A DNA stretch of 64,000 bases, taken from the NCBI GenBank assembly GCA_019416685.1, contig DXWV01000072.1, positions 14,583-78,582 on the forward strand, read 5' to 3'. Every line of letters starts with the position of its first letter. Position 1 is the first letter of the stretch. Source of the stretch: Bacteroides sp. Its GTDB lineage: Bacteria; Bacteroidota; Bacteroidia; Bacteroidales; Bacteroidaceae. A program made the translations under genes and the position numbers. Positions 45,811 through 55,125 of this stretch are shown here, piece by piece. The notes under the pieces were generated by a model. It was not told where the DNA came from and did not search any database. It saw only the letters and a program-made list of their open reading frames with translations.

Positions 45811-46773
45811 ATGAATAAGTTCTATAATCGTATTTCCAGATCCATTCGTAAAAGATATATCAAAATATTTCCTCCTGCTATTCCAATACCGCCCAAACGT
45901 GATATGGATCCAGAACAAGTATCCCAAAAAATCTATGAAGCACTGCAATCGGACTCTCCTTGTATGATAGCGCGCTTTGGAGGAATCGAAATCAATTGTG
46001 TTTGCAACTATTTAGGTATAGTAAAGCCAAACTTTATACAATTTATCCGTGGCATAGGCCAACCTTGGTGGTGGGAGCCTTATACTATGGAGACAATGAA
46101 AAACAATGCTGGTTTTTTTTCCAACACTTCTGAAAACTTAAGTAAATTTGCTCAAATGATGATACAGGATACCCCCTTAGTAGACATTTTGGCGGCATGG
46201 AGATACGAAGAAAAAATACTTGAAAAAGAATTATCTAATGCATACAAAATAGAATTAGAATACCTAACCCCTTTTTGGTGTTCTACGCCATGGACGCGTG
46301 CATTAGAGGGTAAAAAAGTATTAGTAGTACATCCTTTTTCAGAAACAATTAAAAAACAATATAAAAAGAGAGAACTTATTCATAAAAACCCCAGTATATT
46401 GCCTCCATTTCAGCTTAAGACCATAAAAGCAGTACAAAGTATTGGTGGGAAAGATTTAAGTGATAAGTTTAAAGACTGGTTCGACGCCTTGGAATATATG
46501 AAATTGGAGATTAACAAAATAGATTATGATATCTGTATTATAGGATGCGGTGCCTACGGTTTCCCATTGGCTGCACATGTTAAAAGAAATGGTAAGAAAG
46601 CTATTCATATGGGAGGAGCTACTCAATTACTTTTTGGTATCAGAGGACAACGTTGGGAAAATTATATTGAGCACTTCGACTATAATCAATTTATGAATGA
46701 CTATTGGGTTAGACCTTCCAACGAAGAAACGCCACAACAGTCTAAGAGTATAGAAGGAGGCTGTTACTGGTAA
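45811..46773 (+). CDS. Putative GT-D-fold glycosyltransferase
   Basis: A 320-residue protein started at ATG 45,811 (MNKFYNRISRSIRKRYIKIF); an upstream in-frame start overlaps the promoter. CMIARFGGIEINCVCNYL (about 46-63) resembles the R-[FY]-G-x-x-E motif of GT-D (DUF1792) enzymes. The later CIIGCGAYGFPLAAHVKRNG and IHMGGATQLLFGIRG are also typical of that group: a nucleotide-sugar pocket followed by a conserved GG-x-Q. No signal peptide or membrane segment is present. It stands at the start of an AT-rich glycosyltransferase set, 62 bp before a GT2 gene. The sugar is unknown. Confidence 0.65.
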   Translation: MNKFYNRISRSIRKRYIKIFPPAIPIPPKRDMDPEQVSQKIYEALQSDSPCMIARFGGIEINCVCNYLGIVKPNFIQFIRGIGQPWWWEPYTMETMKNNAGFFSNTSENLSKFAQMMIQDTPLVDILAAWRYEEKILEKELSNAYKIELEYLTPFWCSTPWTRALEGKKVLVVHPFSETIKKQYKKRELIHKNPSILPPFQLKTIKAVQSIGGKDLSDKFKDWFDALEYMKLEINKIDYDICIIGCGAYGFPLAAHVKRNGKKAIHMGGATQLLFGIRGQRWENYIEHFDYNQFMNDYWVRPSNEETPQQSKSIEGGCYW

Positions 46774-46835
46774 AAACATTATTCAGAAATTTTCAGTATA
46801 TCAAATTCATATAATAATAATAAAGAAACCCACCA

Positions 46836-47681
46836 ATGACTCATCCTATATTAAGTATTATCACGATCAATCTCAATAACAGCATAGGTTTACAGAATAC
46901 ATTAACGAGCATACAGCAACAGAAATGCGATTATTATGAGCATATCATAATAGATGGAGGTTCTAATGACGAAAGCAAAAAAATAATAGAACAATATAGT
47001 ATAATCAATCCACATCTTTCCTACTGGATATCAGAAAAGGACAACGGTATATATAATGCAATGAATAAAGGAATACTCCAAGCCAAGGGAGAATATTTAT
47101 TATTTTTGAACTCAGGGGATTATCTAGAACCTAACATTCTAAACAAAATTAAACAAGAAGTTACAGGGGAAGGAATTATCTACGGAGACCTTTATTATAT
47201 TTCATCCGAAAAAAAGGAAAAAACATTAATAACATTTCCAGACCCACCTCTAAATGCAAGTTTAGTTATCTCGAGAGATTTTTATCTTCCCCACCCTGCC
47301 TCGTTAATAAAACGGCAATTATTCGACAATGAGCTGTATAATGAACACTATAAAATCATCTCAGATTGGGATTTTTGGGTAAAATGCATCATTCTAAAAA
47401 ACTGTACAACTAAACATATTTCTATGCCTATATCAAATTTTATGGAAGGAGGAATATCTTCCACAAACCAAGAGCTAATACAAGCCGAAAGAGCCGAAGC
47501 ACTACAGCATTTATTTCCTCCTCAAATAATTGATAGTTTAAATAAACTTTTTTTCCTCGAGCAATCTCCTTTATGTAAAGTTATACTAGAAATAAAGAGT
47601 AGCAAACGTTTTTTCAAAAGGATGGCACGTCTAATTATTTTTTGTCACAAAATACACAAATTATTCACCCACCATAAATAG
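46836..47681 (+). CDS. Glycosyltransferase family 2
   Basis: This 281-residue cytoplasmic inverting glycosyltransferase begins with LSIITINLNNSIGLQNTL and IIIDGGSNDESKKIIEQY (nucleotide binding). SEKDNGIYNAMNKGILQAKG and FLNSGDYLEP (the D-x-D-like site) follow, then DWDFWVKCII. These are the marks of the WcaA/PGL-type GT2 group used in O-antigen and capsule assembly. It follows the GT-D-like gene on the same strand and ends at a convergent junction (46 bp) with a GT4 gene. Donor and acceptor are unknown. Confidence 0.88.
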   Translation: MTHPILSIITINLNNSIGLQNTLTSIQQQKCDYYEHIIIDGGSNDESKKIIEQYSIINPHLSYWISEKDNGIYNAMNKGILQAKGEYLLFLNSGDYLEPNILNKIKQEVTGEGIIYGDLYYISSEKKEKTLITFPDPPLNASLVISRDFYLPHPASLIKRQLFDNELYNEHYKIISDWDFWVKCIILKNCTTKHISMPISNFMEGGISSTNQELIQAERAEALQHLFPPQIIDSLNKLFFLEQSPLCKVILEIKSSKRFFKRMARLIIFCHKIHKLFTHHK

Positions 47682-47726
47682 CTACCCTATATACACCCAA
47701 GGATAGGTAAAAGTATGTCCTGTCAC

Positions 47727-48929
47727 CTAATTATTTTCCATTTTATTACATTTTCCCAAAGAAGATAATAGTGAATCAAAAATTCTCAACCATTTATCAC
47801 CAATCACATCAGGTGCATACTCCATAGACTTACGAATAACATTCTGTCTCATCATTTTCAATTTCTCCGATTCCGTCAATAATTCAACCAGCAAACGTGC
47901 ATATTCTTCCAGATTATATGGAGTTACAAGAATTCCATTCTGTCCGGACGGAGAAAGTATATAATGTACTCCAGCTGAACAATCAAAAGCTATAGGAACA
48001 ACCCCGTTAGCCTGAGCTTCTGTCAAACATAACCCCCAACCCTCAAATGTAGAAACTAAACACAACACAGAAGCATCACGATAGTATTTCTCAACGTGAT
48101 CACTGTGCCCTGCAAAGCTTATACGCGGAAGCTTTTTCTTTTGCGCCATCTGCTGAAGAGATTCTCTTTCCTCTCCGTCACCAACCAAGATAAACTCCCA
48201 ATCTGGCACCTTTTCATATATCATGTCCCATATATTGATCAAGCGGTCTATCCTTTTGTCTTCATAACTCATGCGCCCCACATACAGTATCTGCTTTTTC
48301 TTATTAAAGTTTACAGTCTCAGCACTTTTCTCTGAATTAGGTACTACATATATCCTGTTTTCAGAAGGAGATAATTTCATTTTTTCTATCAAAACTTGTT
48401 TATATTCCTCACACAAAACAGTATATGCATCCACCTGACTATATACTCTTATATAATCAGAAAGAAGACGTTTGTGATATCTCTTAAACCACATTGTTTT
48501 AGGATAAGTTACTAAAATCCACCCCAGCCGCTTAAACGGTGAAGACCAAACACGCTTCTTCTTAGTATAAAGATCACTTGCAATCTCCCAGAAAGGCACA
48601 CCATGCAAAGCAAATATAATTTTACAATGTGTATTACTTCGTATATGAGATAGATAAGACAACGTCTGAACTGGTAAGACAAAAATATCAATTTGTAACT
48701 CTTGTAAGATATCAATAATAGCATCTGCATTCTCTTTACTATTGACACTCATTTTATCTGGTAATTCCAAAAGAGTCATATTCGGAAGAGACCAATCTCT
48801 TATTTCCCTAGCTAAAACATATATATCAAATCCCCGCTCAGATATATAATCTGCAATATCAACAGTCACCCTTTCTGCCCCTCCACTAGGAAATTCATTA
48901 TGCAGAAACAAAACTCGCTTCTTATTCAT
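47727..48929 (-). CDS. Glycosyltransferase family 4
   Basis: This 400-residue GT-B enzyme has an N-terminal acceptor domain (FLHNEFPSGGAERVTVDIAD) and a C-terminal donor domain with KQILYVGRMSYEDKRIDRLI and the E-x7-E motif FEGWGLCLTEAQANGVVP. It would transfer a hexose from a nucleotide sugar with retention. It overlaps the start of the upstream GT2 gene by 1 bp (TAATG arrangement), so the two minus-strand genes form a coupled pair pointing against their neighbours. Sugar specificity is unknown. Confidence 0.9.
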   Translation of the reverse strand: MNKKRVLFLHNEFPSGGAERVTVDIADYISERGFDIYVLAREIRDWSLPNMTLLELPDKMSVNSKENADAIIDILQELQIDIFVLPVQTLSYLSHIRSNTHCKIIFALHGVPFWEIASDLYTKKKRVWSSPFKRLGWILVTYPKTMWFKRYHKRLLSDYIRVYSQVDAYTVLCEEYKQVLIEKMKLSPSENRIYVVPNSEKSAETVNFNKKKQILYVGRMSYEDKRIDRLINIWDMIYEKVPDWEFILVGDGEERESLQQMAQKKKLPRISFAGHSDHVEKYYRDASVLCLVSTFEGWGLCLTEAQANGVVPIAFDCSAGVHYILSPSGQNGILVTPYNLEEYARLLVELLTESEKLKMMRQNVIRKSMEYAPDVIGDKWLRIFDSLLSSLGKCNKMENN

Positions 48930-49894
48930 TACTTTTTAAGTTTAGGTTTCCTTTTTATAAACCGATAATATTTTTCAAATAGTACTGGTGAAAGATTTAT
49001 CAAACGGCAATAAAATGATGACCTTTTGGGTTTTAAAGGAAATAACCCACCTTCCTGAGCTATCATAAACATCTCTCTCTGATTTTGATATCCTTTACGA
49101 ATACTATGTTTAAAAAGTCGTATTAAAATTACAGCAATATGATTATCAAAATAAGCTATAGATAATGCGTCATCCTGACAAGTAAATTTAAATTTATTTA
49201 AGGAAACCATCGCTTTAATCATATTTAAAGAATCTGCTTCTTGATATTGGCTCATAAATGAATCTATATTTTGATAATAATTATAGAAACAAAAAGGTAA
49301 ATATTTAATCCTTTGTGCAAAAAAAAGGACTCTTGGTACGAATTCTTCATCTTCGTGCCTAATAGACATTATTTTAAGATTATTGTCTAATAAAAATTTA
49401 CGCCTATACACATATAGAGGAATCATTGCAGGATAACAGTCTTTAAAAAGAAAATCTCGGCCTTTCATCACTTTCCTGTCATTCTCTTCCATGTGGTAAG
49501 GTTGTAATAATAAAGTTCCATCAACAGCAATGTGTTGATAGTTCAATAAAAGTAAATCTAATGAATAGCCTGACATTTCTTCATAGATTACCCTTAAACA
49601 GTTAGGTATAATACTATCATCCGCATCTAAGAAAAGAAGATAATCACCTTTAGCCTCTATAACACCCCTATTTCTCGCACAACCAACTCCCTGATTTTTA
49701 ATAGTTATATATCGTAAAAATGAATATTTCTCACACAAAAAATCCAATATTTCAATGGAGTTGTCCGTTGAACCATCATTTATTACAATTGCTTCATAAC
49801 AATCATATGGTAAATCCTGATTGGCAACTGACTCTATACATCTGTTTAAATATTTTGCAGCATTATAAGCTGGTATAATAACAGAGATTTGCAT
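48929..49894 (-). CDS. Glycosyltransferase family 2 (paralogue of 51,806-52,762)
   Basis: This 321-residue GT2 enzyme has SVIIPAYNAAKYLNRCIESV, EAIVINDGSTDNS and LLFLDADDSIIPNCL. The C-terminal region (PLKPKRSSFYCRLINLSPVL ... KYYRFIKR) is shared almost word for word with the plus-strand gene at 51,806. The two genes are inverted copies flanking two other glycosyltransferases. It is translationally coupled to the GT4 gene downstream. Codon use is AT-rich, as in all genes of this block. Acceptor unknown. Confidence 0.9.
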   Translation of the reverse strand: MQISVIIPAYNAAKYLNRCIESVANQDLPYDCYEAIVINDGSTDNSIEILDFLCEKYSFLRYITIKNQGVGCARNRGVIEAKGDYLLFLDADDSIIPNCLRVIYEEMSGYSLDLLLLNYQHIAVDGTLLLQPYHMEENDRKVMKGRDFLFKDCYPAMIPLYVYRRKFLLDNNLKIMSIRHEDEEFVPRVLFFAQRIKYLPFCFYNYYQNIDSFMSQYQEADSLNMIKAMVSLNKFKFTCQDDALSIAYFDNHIAVILIRLFKHSIRKGYQNQREMFMIAQEGGLFPLKPKRSSFYCRLINLSPVLFEKYYRFIKRKPKLKK

Positions 49895-50009
49895 ATATAT
49901 ATCCCGCTTTTCGTAAATTTAGGTGGTAAAGATAGTCAAATATAGTTGGACATAATTAATAGAAAAAGACTTTTTCCGAAAAAAGAGCAAAAATGTGCAG
50001 TATTTCCCC

Positions 50010-50017
50010 TATCTTTG
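50010..50017 (+). promoter_or_regulatory. Predicted -7 element of the plus-strand GT2 trio
   Basis: TATCTTTG is an exact TAnnTTTG, 48 bp upstream of the ATG at 50,066. The -33 match is weak. Confidence 0.45.
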
Positions 50018-50065
50018 CATTTATTACTTTACATAGTAAAACAAAAGCTGATTAAGATATATCCA

Positions 50066-50851
50066 ATGAAAGTTTCATTAATCATTTCAACCTACAATTG
50101 GTCTGAAGCGTTAAGACTTAGCCTTATGACAGTGTTGCATCAGACCCAATATCCGCACGAAATTGTTATAGCGGATGACGGCTCTACCATTGAAACTCAG
50201 AATATGATTAAAGAGCTTCAGACAGAATATCCTATCACCATACAACACATTTGGCACGAGGATAAAGGATTTAGGAAAACGATGATTATGAATAAGGCTG
50301 TCAAAGCAGCTACCGGAGATTACATCATCCAAATTGATGGGGATATATTACTGCATCCCTATTTTATAGCAGATCATCTTGAGATAGCTGAGCCTGGATA
50401 TTTCATAAGAGGTGGCCGTACACTCATCAATGCATTTAAAACAAGATTTTTTCTGCACCGCAATGCGCTTCGTCCCCAAAAAAGTAATTTAATGAGAAGT
50501 AACAATAAGTTTAATGCATTCAGAATACCTTTCCTTGCAAATATATTCAGTGGAGTATCGGAAGATGTAACACATGTAAAAGGGTGTAATATGGCTTATT
50601 GGAAGAAAGACTTTATTGCAGTGAATGGCTATAATAATGATATTAACGGCTGGGGACACGAGGATATAGAGCTTGCTATCCGTCTTCATAACTCAGGAAT
50701 TAAGATGAAAAAAGTGAAATTTAAAGCAATAGCTTACCACCTTCACCATCCTTTGAATTCAAGAAACTGTGAAGAAAAGAATATGGAAATTTCCAATCTT
50801 GCACTCAACAAAAAAATAATACGAGCAAAGAATGGATACGACAGCCTATAG
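50066..50851 (+). CDS. Glycosyltransferase family 2 with galactosyltransferase-type C-domain
   Basis: A 261-residue enzyme started at ATG 50,066 (MKVSLIISTYNWSEALRLSL); an in-frame start at 49,946 lies upstream of the promoter and is rejected. IADDGSTIETQNMI and IIQIDGDILLHPYF (D-x-D) are GT2 motifs, and the C-terminal GYNNDINGWGHEDIELAIRL is the Glyco_transf_7C signature seen in chondroitin polymerase-like and galactosyl/GalNAc transferases. It overlaps the next gene by 20 bp and leads a three-gene plus-strand operon. It may add hexose or hexosamine to a surface glycan. Confidence 0.88.
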   Translation: MKVSLIISTYNWSEALRLSLMTVLHQTQYPHEIVIADDGSTIETQNMIKELQTEYPITIQHIWHEDKGFRKTMIMNKAVKAATGDYIIQIDGDILLHPYFIADHLEIAEPGYFIRGGRTLINAFKTRFFLHRNALRPQKSNLMRSNNKFNAFRIPFLANIFSGVSEDVTHVKGCNMAYWKKDFIAVNGYNNDINGWGHEDIELAIRLHNSGIKMKKVKFKAIAYHLHHPLNSRNCEEKNMEISNLALNKKIIRAKNGYDSL

Positions 50852-51806
50852 CCGTACTTCAAAAGTCAGTATAATCGTTCCAATGTATAATGCAGCCTCT
50901 TTTCTAAAAGAGACTTTAGACAGTATTCTTAATCAAACTTTCACAAACTTTGAGCTAATACTTATTGATGACTGTTCAAAAGACAATACTTTAGAAATAG
51001 CTAATTCTTTCTCCGATCCTCGTATTTACATTGTTAAAAACGAGAAGAATTTAGGAGCCGGAGGTACCCGGAATAAAGGTATTAAACTCGCACAATCAAC
51101 CTATATTGCATTCTGTGATGCGGATGACATTATGTTTCCCAATAGATTAGAAGAGCAATACAACTTTATGGAGCAGCATCCAGACATTGACATCTGTGGT
51201 AGTTTTGTAAAATTAATCAACAAACAAGGTGATATAACAGGTAAATTTACATTTCCGGTAAAACATGATAAAATAGCTGTTGAGATGTTCTTGCGCTGTG
51301 CATTTCAACAATCCACAGCTTTCATTCGACGCCAATCTTTTAAGCAATCCGGGCTTGAATATAAAGAAAATCACTATGCAGAGGATTATGATTTGTGGGC
51401 CAATGCCATAAAAAGACTGAAATTCCATGTTATTCCCCATTTCCTGATGTACTACAAGATCTCTGATTCGCAGATATCCTCCATATCTTTTGATAAACAG
51501 CAAAGAGATGCCTACCTGGTTTACAAACAAATGATGGAGGATTTAGGAGTTCGTTACAATGAACATATTATTGAACTTCATTATGAGTTGGCACATCGCA
51601 AGAGAAAAACATTCCCGGAAGAATGGATAAAAGAATATGAAATTTTCTGCAGAGAATGCCTTTTGAGAAATAAATCAGTAAAACTCTACAAAGACAAACT
51701 CTGGAGACAAGCTATAATACATAACTATAAAAAGTCTCAATATTTATTGCATAATAAAATAGTAGCAACTATCAAGGCATTTTTTAAATTCAAACTCCTC
51801 AAATAA
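50832..51806 (+). CDS. Glycosyltransferase family 2
   Basis: This 324-residue GT2 enzyme has VSIIVPMYNAASFLKETLDS, LILIDDCSKDNTLEIA, and FCDADDIMFPNRLEEQ with the D-x-D site. The segment HYAEDYDLWANAIKR carries the conserved acidic ED motif expected of the catalytic base. It overlaps the previous gene by 20 bp and the next by 1 bp (TAATG), so the trio is coupled. The substrate is not predictable from sequence. Confidence 0.9.
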   Translation: MDTTAYSRTSKVSIIVPMYNAASFLKETLDSILNQTFTNFELILIDDCSKDNTLEIANSFSDPRIYIVKNEKNLGAGGTRNKGIKLAQSTYIAFCDADDIMFPNRLEEQYNFMEQHPDIDICGSFVKLINKQGDITGKFTFPVKHDKIAVEMFLRCAFQQSTAFIRRQSFKQSGLEYKENHYAEDYDLWANAIKRLKFHVIPHFLMYYKISDSQISSISFDKQQRDAYLVYKQMMEDLGVRYNEHIIELHYELAHRKRKTFPEEWIKEYEIFCRECLLRNKSVKLYKDKLWRQAIIHNYKKSQYLLHNKIVATIKAFFKFKLLK

Positions 51807-52762
51807 TGGATATCAAAATTTCTATTATCATACCAGCTTACAATGCACAAAAGTATATTGAGAGATGTCTCCTGTCACTGTCTGTACAAGACATGCCAAC
51901 TAATAATTATGAAGCGATTGTGATCAATGATGGATCTACAGACAACACTCAAAGCCTTTTAAATGTGTTATGTAAACAATACTCATTTGCCCGTTATGTA
52001 TCTACCCCTAACAGCGGGCTTAGTGCATCCCGAAACAGAGGTGTGAAAGAAGCAACAGGAGAATATCTCCTATTCTTAGATGCAGATGATAGTATTATAC
52101 CCAACTGTTTAAAGGAAATTTACGAGGCAATGTCCGGAAATCAACTGGATATGATGTTAATGAACTACCAATGTATACTTCCCAACGGAACTCAACGGAA
52201 GGGCGGATATCATATTGATAAGAATGACGAAAAAATTGTCTCCGGTAAACAGTTTCTAATCAGAGAAAATTATCCGCCGATGATTCCATTGTATGCATAT
52301 CGTCGCTCCTTCATTATCGAGAATAACCTCTCTTTCCTTTCTATCGGACATGAAGATGAGGAGTTCACTCCCAAAGCTATTTACATGGCTAAGCGTATTA
52401 AATATTATCCTCTGACTTTCTACAACTATTTCCAGAATGAAGAGTCATTCATGCATACCTACAAAGAAAGTAACTTTTATGATATGCTCACTGCAATGGG
52501 TTCACTCAATAGGTTCAAACTTGAACATGAAAATGATCCTAAAATCATATCCTATTTCAACGACCACATTGCAAACAGAGTGATAATGATATTCAAACGC
52601 AGTATCAGGGACGGACATTCCATCCAAAAAGAGTTAATACAGAAAATTAAAGAGGAAGGTCTATATCCATTAAAGCCCCAGAGATCATCTTTTTATATAC
52701 GGTTATTCAACTATTCTCCCACCTTGTTTGAAAGATACTACCGCTTCATTAAGCATAAATAA
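51806..52762 (+). CDS. Glycosyltransferase family 2 (paralogue of 48,929-49,894)
   Basis: This 318-residue GT2 enzyme has ISIIIPAYNAQKYIERCLLS, EAIVINDGSTDNT and LLFLDADDSIIPNCL. It shares long identical blocks with the minus-strand gene at 48,929, including GHEDEEF-type and PLKP-RSSFY motifs. It closes the plus-strand trio. The 307-bp gap to the next, convergent gene holds repeat array C. The two paralogues probably use similar donors. Confidence 0.9.
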   Translation: MDIKISIIIPAYNAQKYIERCLLSLSVQDMPTNNYEAIVINDGSTDNTQSLLNVLCKQYSFARYVSTPNSGLSASRNRGVKEATGEYLLFLDADDSIIPNCLKEIYEAMSGNQLDMMLMNYQCILPNGTQRKGGYHIDKNDEKIVSGKQFLIRENYPPMIPLYAYRRSFIIENNLSFLSIGHEDEEFTPKAIYMAKRIKYYPLTFYNYFQNEESFMHTYKESNFYDMLTAMGSLNRFKLEHENDPKIISYFNDHIANRVIMIFKRSIRDGHSIQKELIQKIKEEGLYPLKPQRSSFYIRLFNYSPTLFERYYRFIKHK

Positions 52763-52859
52763 AACACTACAACAAAGATATTTTACAGCACATCTCCCAG
52801 AAAATAATTTTATTATTATCCTCTGCAAATGTAATATCTTATAAACACCCGGTATGTTC

Positions 52860-52934
52860 CTCGTAGAGTTTCGCCCCGTTCCTCGTAGAGTTTCACATCA
52901 TTTCTCGTAGAGTTTCGCCCCGTTTCTCGTAGAG
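52860..52934. repeat. Tandem array C: four 22-bp units with CTCGTAGAG core
   Basis: CTCGTAGAG starts at 52,860, 52,882, 52,904 and 52,926, exactly 22 bp apart; units read CTCGTAGAGTTTCGCCCCGT. The arms CTC/GAG pair around GTA. It lies between convergent genes; the rest of the 52,763-53,069 gap is AT-rich and shows nothing else. Confidence 0.85.
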
Positions 52935-53069
52935 AAAAACACAACCATATATCTTATTGATTTACAAAGACTTACAAAACCAAGAAATGTATCATTTTTT
53001 CCTCTATTAAAGGAACTGTTTTTATAGATCCAAGCAGTCTTTTAGTTCTCCAAAAACTACGAATAAACT

Positions 53070-55010
53070 TTACTCACATACCAGCTTATCCGTATTCATC
53101 CTCGTCATATATTGCTGAATTATTGCCTTTAACTCTGATTCCATAGAAGATTGCATTTCGGGTAAAGTACCTAACAAATTATGTTCCAGCAAACGATCTG
53201 AAACAAAGTCATACAGTGCAACGGACTCTTTACCATCAAACTGAAGTAAATAACGACCTTTATGATATTGATAAACACCGCCTATATAATTCACTGCGGA
53301 AGTCTGACTGGTGGGAGTAGTAAGCAAATCACATCCGAAAGAAATGTAAGGCTTGTCATATCCCAAATATCCCAATACAGTAGGCATTATATCTATTTGC
53401 TGGGCTATAGCATCGATATGCCCTTTCAATGTACTACCCGGCTGATAGAAAATGACGGGTACAGCAAATGTGCCGCTTTCAGTCATATATTCGGGATGTT
53501 CCGTTTGATTGGTATGATCGGCTGTGATCACAAACAACGTATTGTTGAACCAGGATTCATGAGAAGCCTTCTCAAAAAAACGCTTCAACGCATAATCCGA
53601 ATAGCCAATACACTGATGAATAGGCAATGTCCCTTTGGGAAACTTACCCGCATATCGTTTGGGTATTACAAACGGATGATGGGAAGAAGCACTAAAAAGA
53701 GCAGCTGCAAAAGGTTGACGGAAAGAAGAAAGTTCATCTACAAAAAACTGGAAAAACTCTTCGTCCCAGATAGCCCATCGACCATCAAAATCGTCATCAT
53801 TGTTATATTCTGTACGCCCGTAATAATCCTGAAAACCTGTAGCTCGCGAGAAAGCTTCAAAGCCCATTGAACCATTTTCGGCACCATGGAAAAAAGCAGT
53901 ATAGTATCCCTTTTTACGTAACTCACCCCCAATACCGGATACTTTATTCATTGAAGCCGGTGTCAGAAAAAAGGGTTCTACAAACATAGGAATACCGGAC
54001 AATACGGAAGGCATCCCATCAATACTTTTGTGCCCGTTGGCAAATGAGTATTCAAATGTGAGACTCTCTGAAATCAATGAATCCAGGAACGGGGTATATC
54101 CCTTATAAGCTCCCCCATCCAAATCTTTATTTAAAGCACCAATGTATTCCTTTCCGAAGCTCTCCATGATAAATACCACCACATTCAGCGGACGGAACTG
54201 CACACTATCCGCCGGAGTATGAACAGGTGTATAAACGGCCTCCATCGCAGCCTCATCTTTATAATAGGCAGGTACTACAAACGGCTTTTTACCAATAGTA
54301 CGTATCATCGCAAAAGGAGTATTAAGCACCAGCCCTGTCTCAATGGGACGATTGACATATTGGTTGGCATTACTAACCGTAATAGGTCGCACAGCAGCTC
54401 CGATACCACCACGCATACCAAATATGCAAAAAGGTATGACAGCAACAAGACAAACCAACTGCATTCCGTAATACCCCCACGGATTCAGATTCTCTGATTT
54501 TCCAAAAGGCTTTCTGTATAACTTAAACATACCATAAATCAACACAACAGCCAGCAAAGTCAGATACCAATGATTCAGCAACTCTACTCCGATAATGCCT
54601 GCTATGTTATTCTCATTACTGAATTCATTGAAAACGGAAGCAGTGGTCCGGCGATTGGTAAACTGAAAATAGACCGTATCCATCAGATTCATAATCAGGG
54701 CAATACTATTGGTAAAGACAAAAACGCCTTTTGTCACTTGCTGATAGCGTTTATATTCTTTATAGTGTAATGGGAAAAACATCAGAAGAATGTACAAAGC
54801 ATTGATATAAACGATAGCAGACGTATCAAAAACCAGCCCCCCTTTAAGTATTGTCATTAATTCAGCGCCTGTCAATTCTGAATAATAAGAGTAATTGACC
54901 CACAAAAAAACAAACCGACAAATCATAAAAAGAAGATAGGGCAGCGCCAGATTACATAGTGCAGCAAGCACCACTCGTATATAAGGAAGGAAAGAAAGAG
55001 ATCGTTTCAT
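53070..55010 (-). CDS. LtaS-like sulfatase-fold phosphoglycerol/phosphoethanolamine transferase
   Basis: This 646-residue inner-membrane protein has about five N-terminal membrane helices (to about residue 215) and a large periplasmic alkaline-phosphatase/sulfatase-fold domain. NVVVFIMESFGKEYIG opens the domain with the first metal ligand. SFANGHKSIDGMPSVLSGIP carries Ser as likely nucleophile in place of the Thr of Gram-positive LtaS. FFHGAENGSMGFEAF, FVITADHTNQTEHPEY and DIMPTVLGYLGYD supply later metal-site residues. In Gram-negatives such proteins decorate glycans or lipids with phosphoglycerol or phosphoethanolamine. It is monocistronic beside glycosyltransferase genes. Confidence 0.82.
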   Translation of the reverse strand: MKRSLSFLPYIRVVLAALCNLALPYLLFMICRFVFLWVNYSYYSELTGAELMTILKGGLVFDTSAIVYINALYILLMFFPLHYKEYKRYQQVTKGVFVFTNSIALIMNLMDTVYFQFTNRRTTASVFNEFSNENNIAGIIGVELLNHWYLTLLAVVLIYGMFKLYRKPFGKSENLNPWGYYGMQLVCLVAVIPFCIFGMRGGIGAAVRPITVSNANQYVNRPIETGLVLNTPFAMIRTIGKKPFVVPAYYKDEAAMEAVYTPVHTPADSVQFRPLNVVVFIMESFGKEYIGALNKDLDGGAYKGYTPFLDSLISESLTFEYSFANGHKSIDGMPSVLSGIPMFVEPFFLTPASMNKVSGIGGELRKKGYYTAFFHGAENGSMGFEAFSRATGFQDYYGRTEYNNDDDFDGRWAIWDEEFFQFFVDELSSFRQPFAAALFSASSHHPFVIPKRYAGKFPKGTLPIHQCIGYSDYALKRFFEKASHESWFNNTLFVITADHTNQTEHPEYMTESGTFAVPVIFYQPGSTLKGHIDAIAQQIDIMPTVLGYLGYDKPYISFGCDLLTTPTSQTSAVNYIGGVYQYHKGRYLLQFDGKESVALYDFVSDRLLEHNLLGTLPEMQSSMESELKAIIQQYMTRMNTDKLVCE

Positions 55011-55088
55011 ATTAATGTAATATCAAGTATAACAGCGACAAAATTAATATATTTAATTGGTTCTGCCATTAAAATACCCAAAAACACT

Positions 55089-55096
55089 TACCTTTG
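55089..55096 (+). promoter_or_regulatory. Predicted -7 element of the GT4 gene
   Basis: TACCTTTG matches TAnnTTTG exactly, 29 bp before the chosen ATG (55,126). It lies inside an upstream in-frame extension, which supports the later start. Confidence 0.5.
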
Positions 55097-55125
55097 CAAC
55101 CTATAAACCAGAAATTATAAAACGA

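Noticed and set aside
52860..52934. Possible small CRISPR array
   Set aside because: Units are contiguous at 22 bp with near-identical content; there are no unique spacers and no cas genes.
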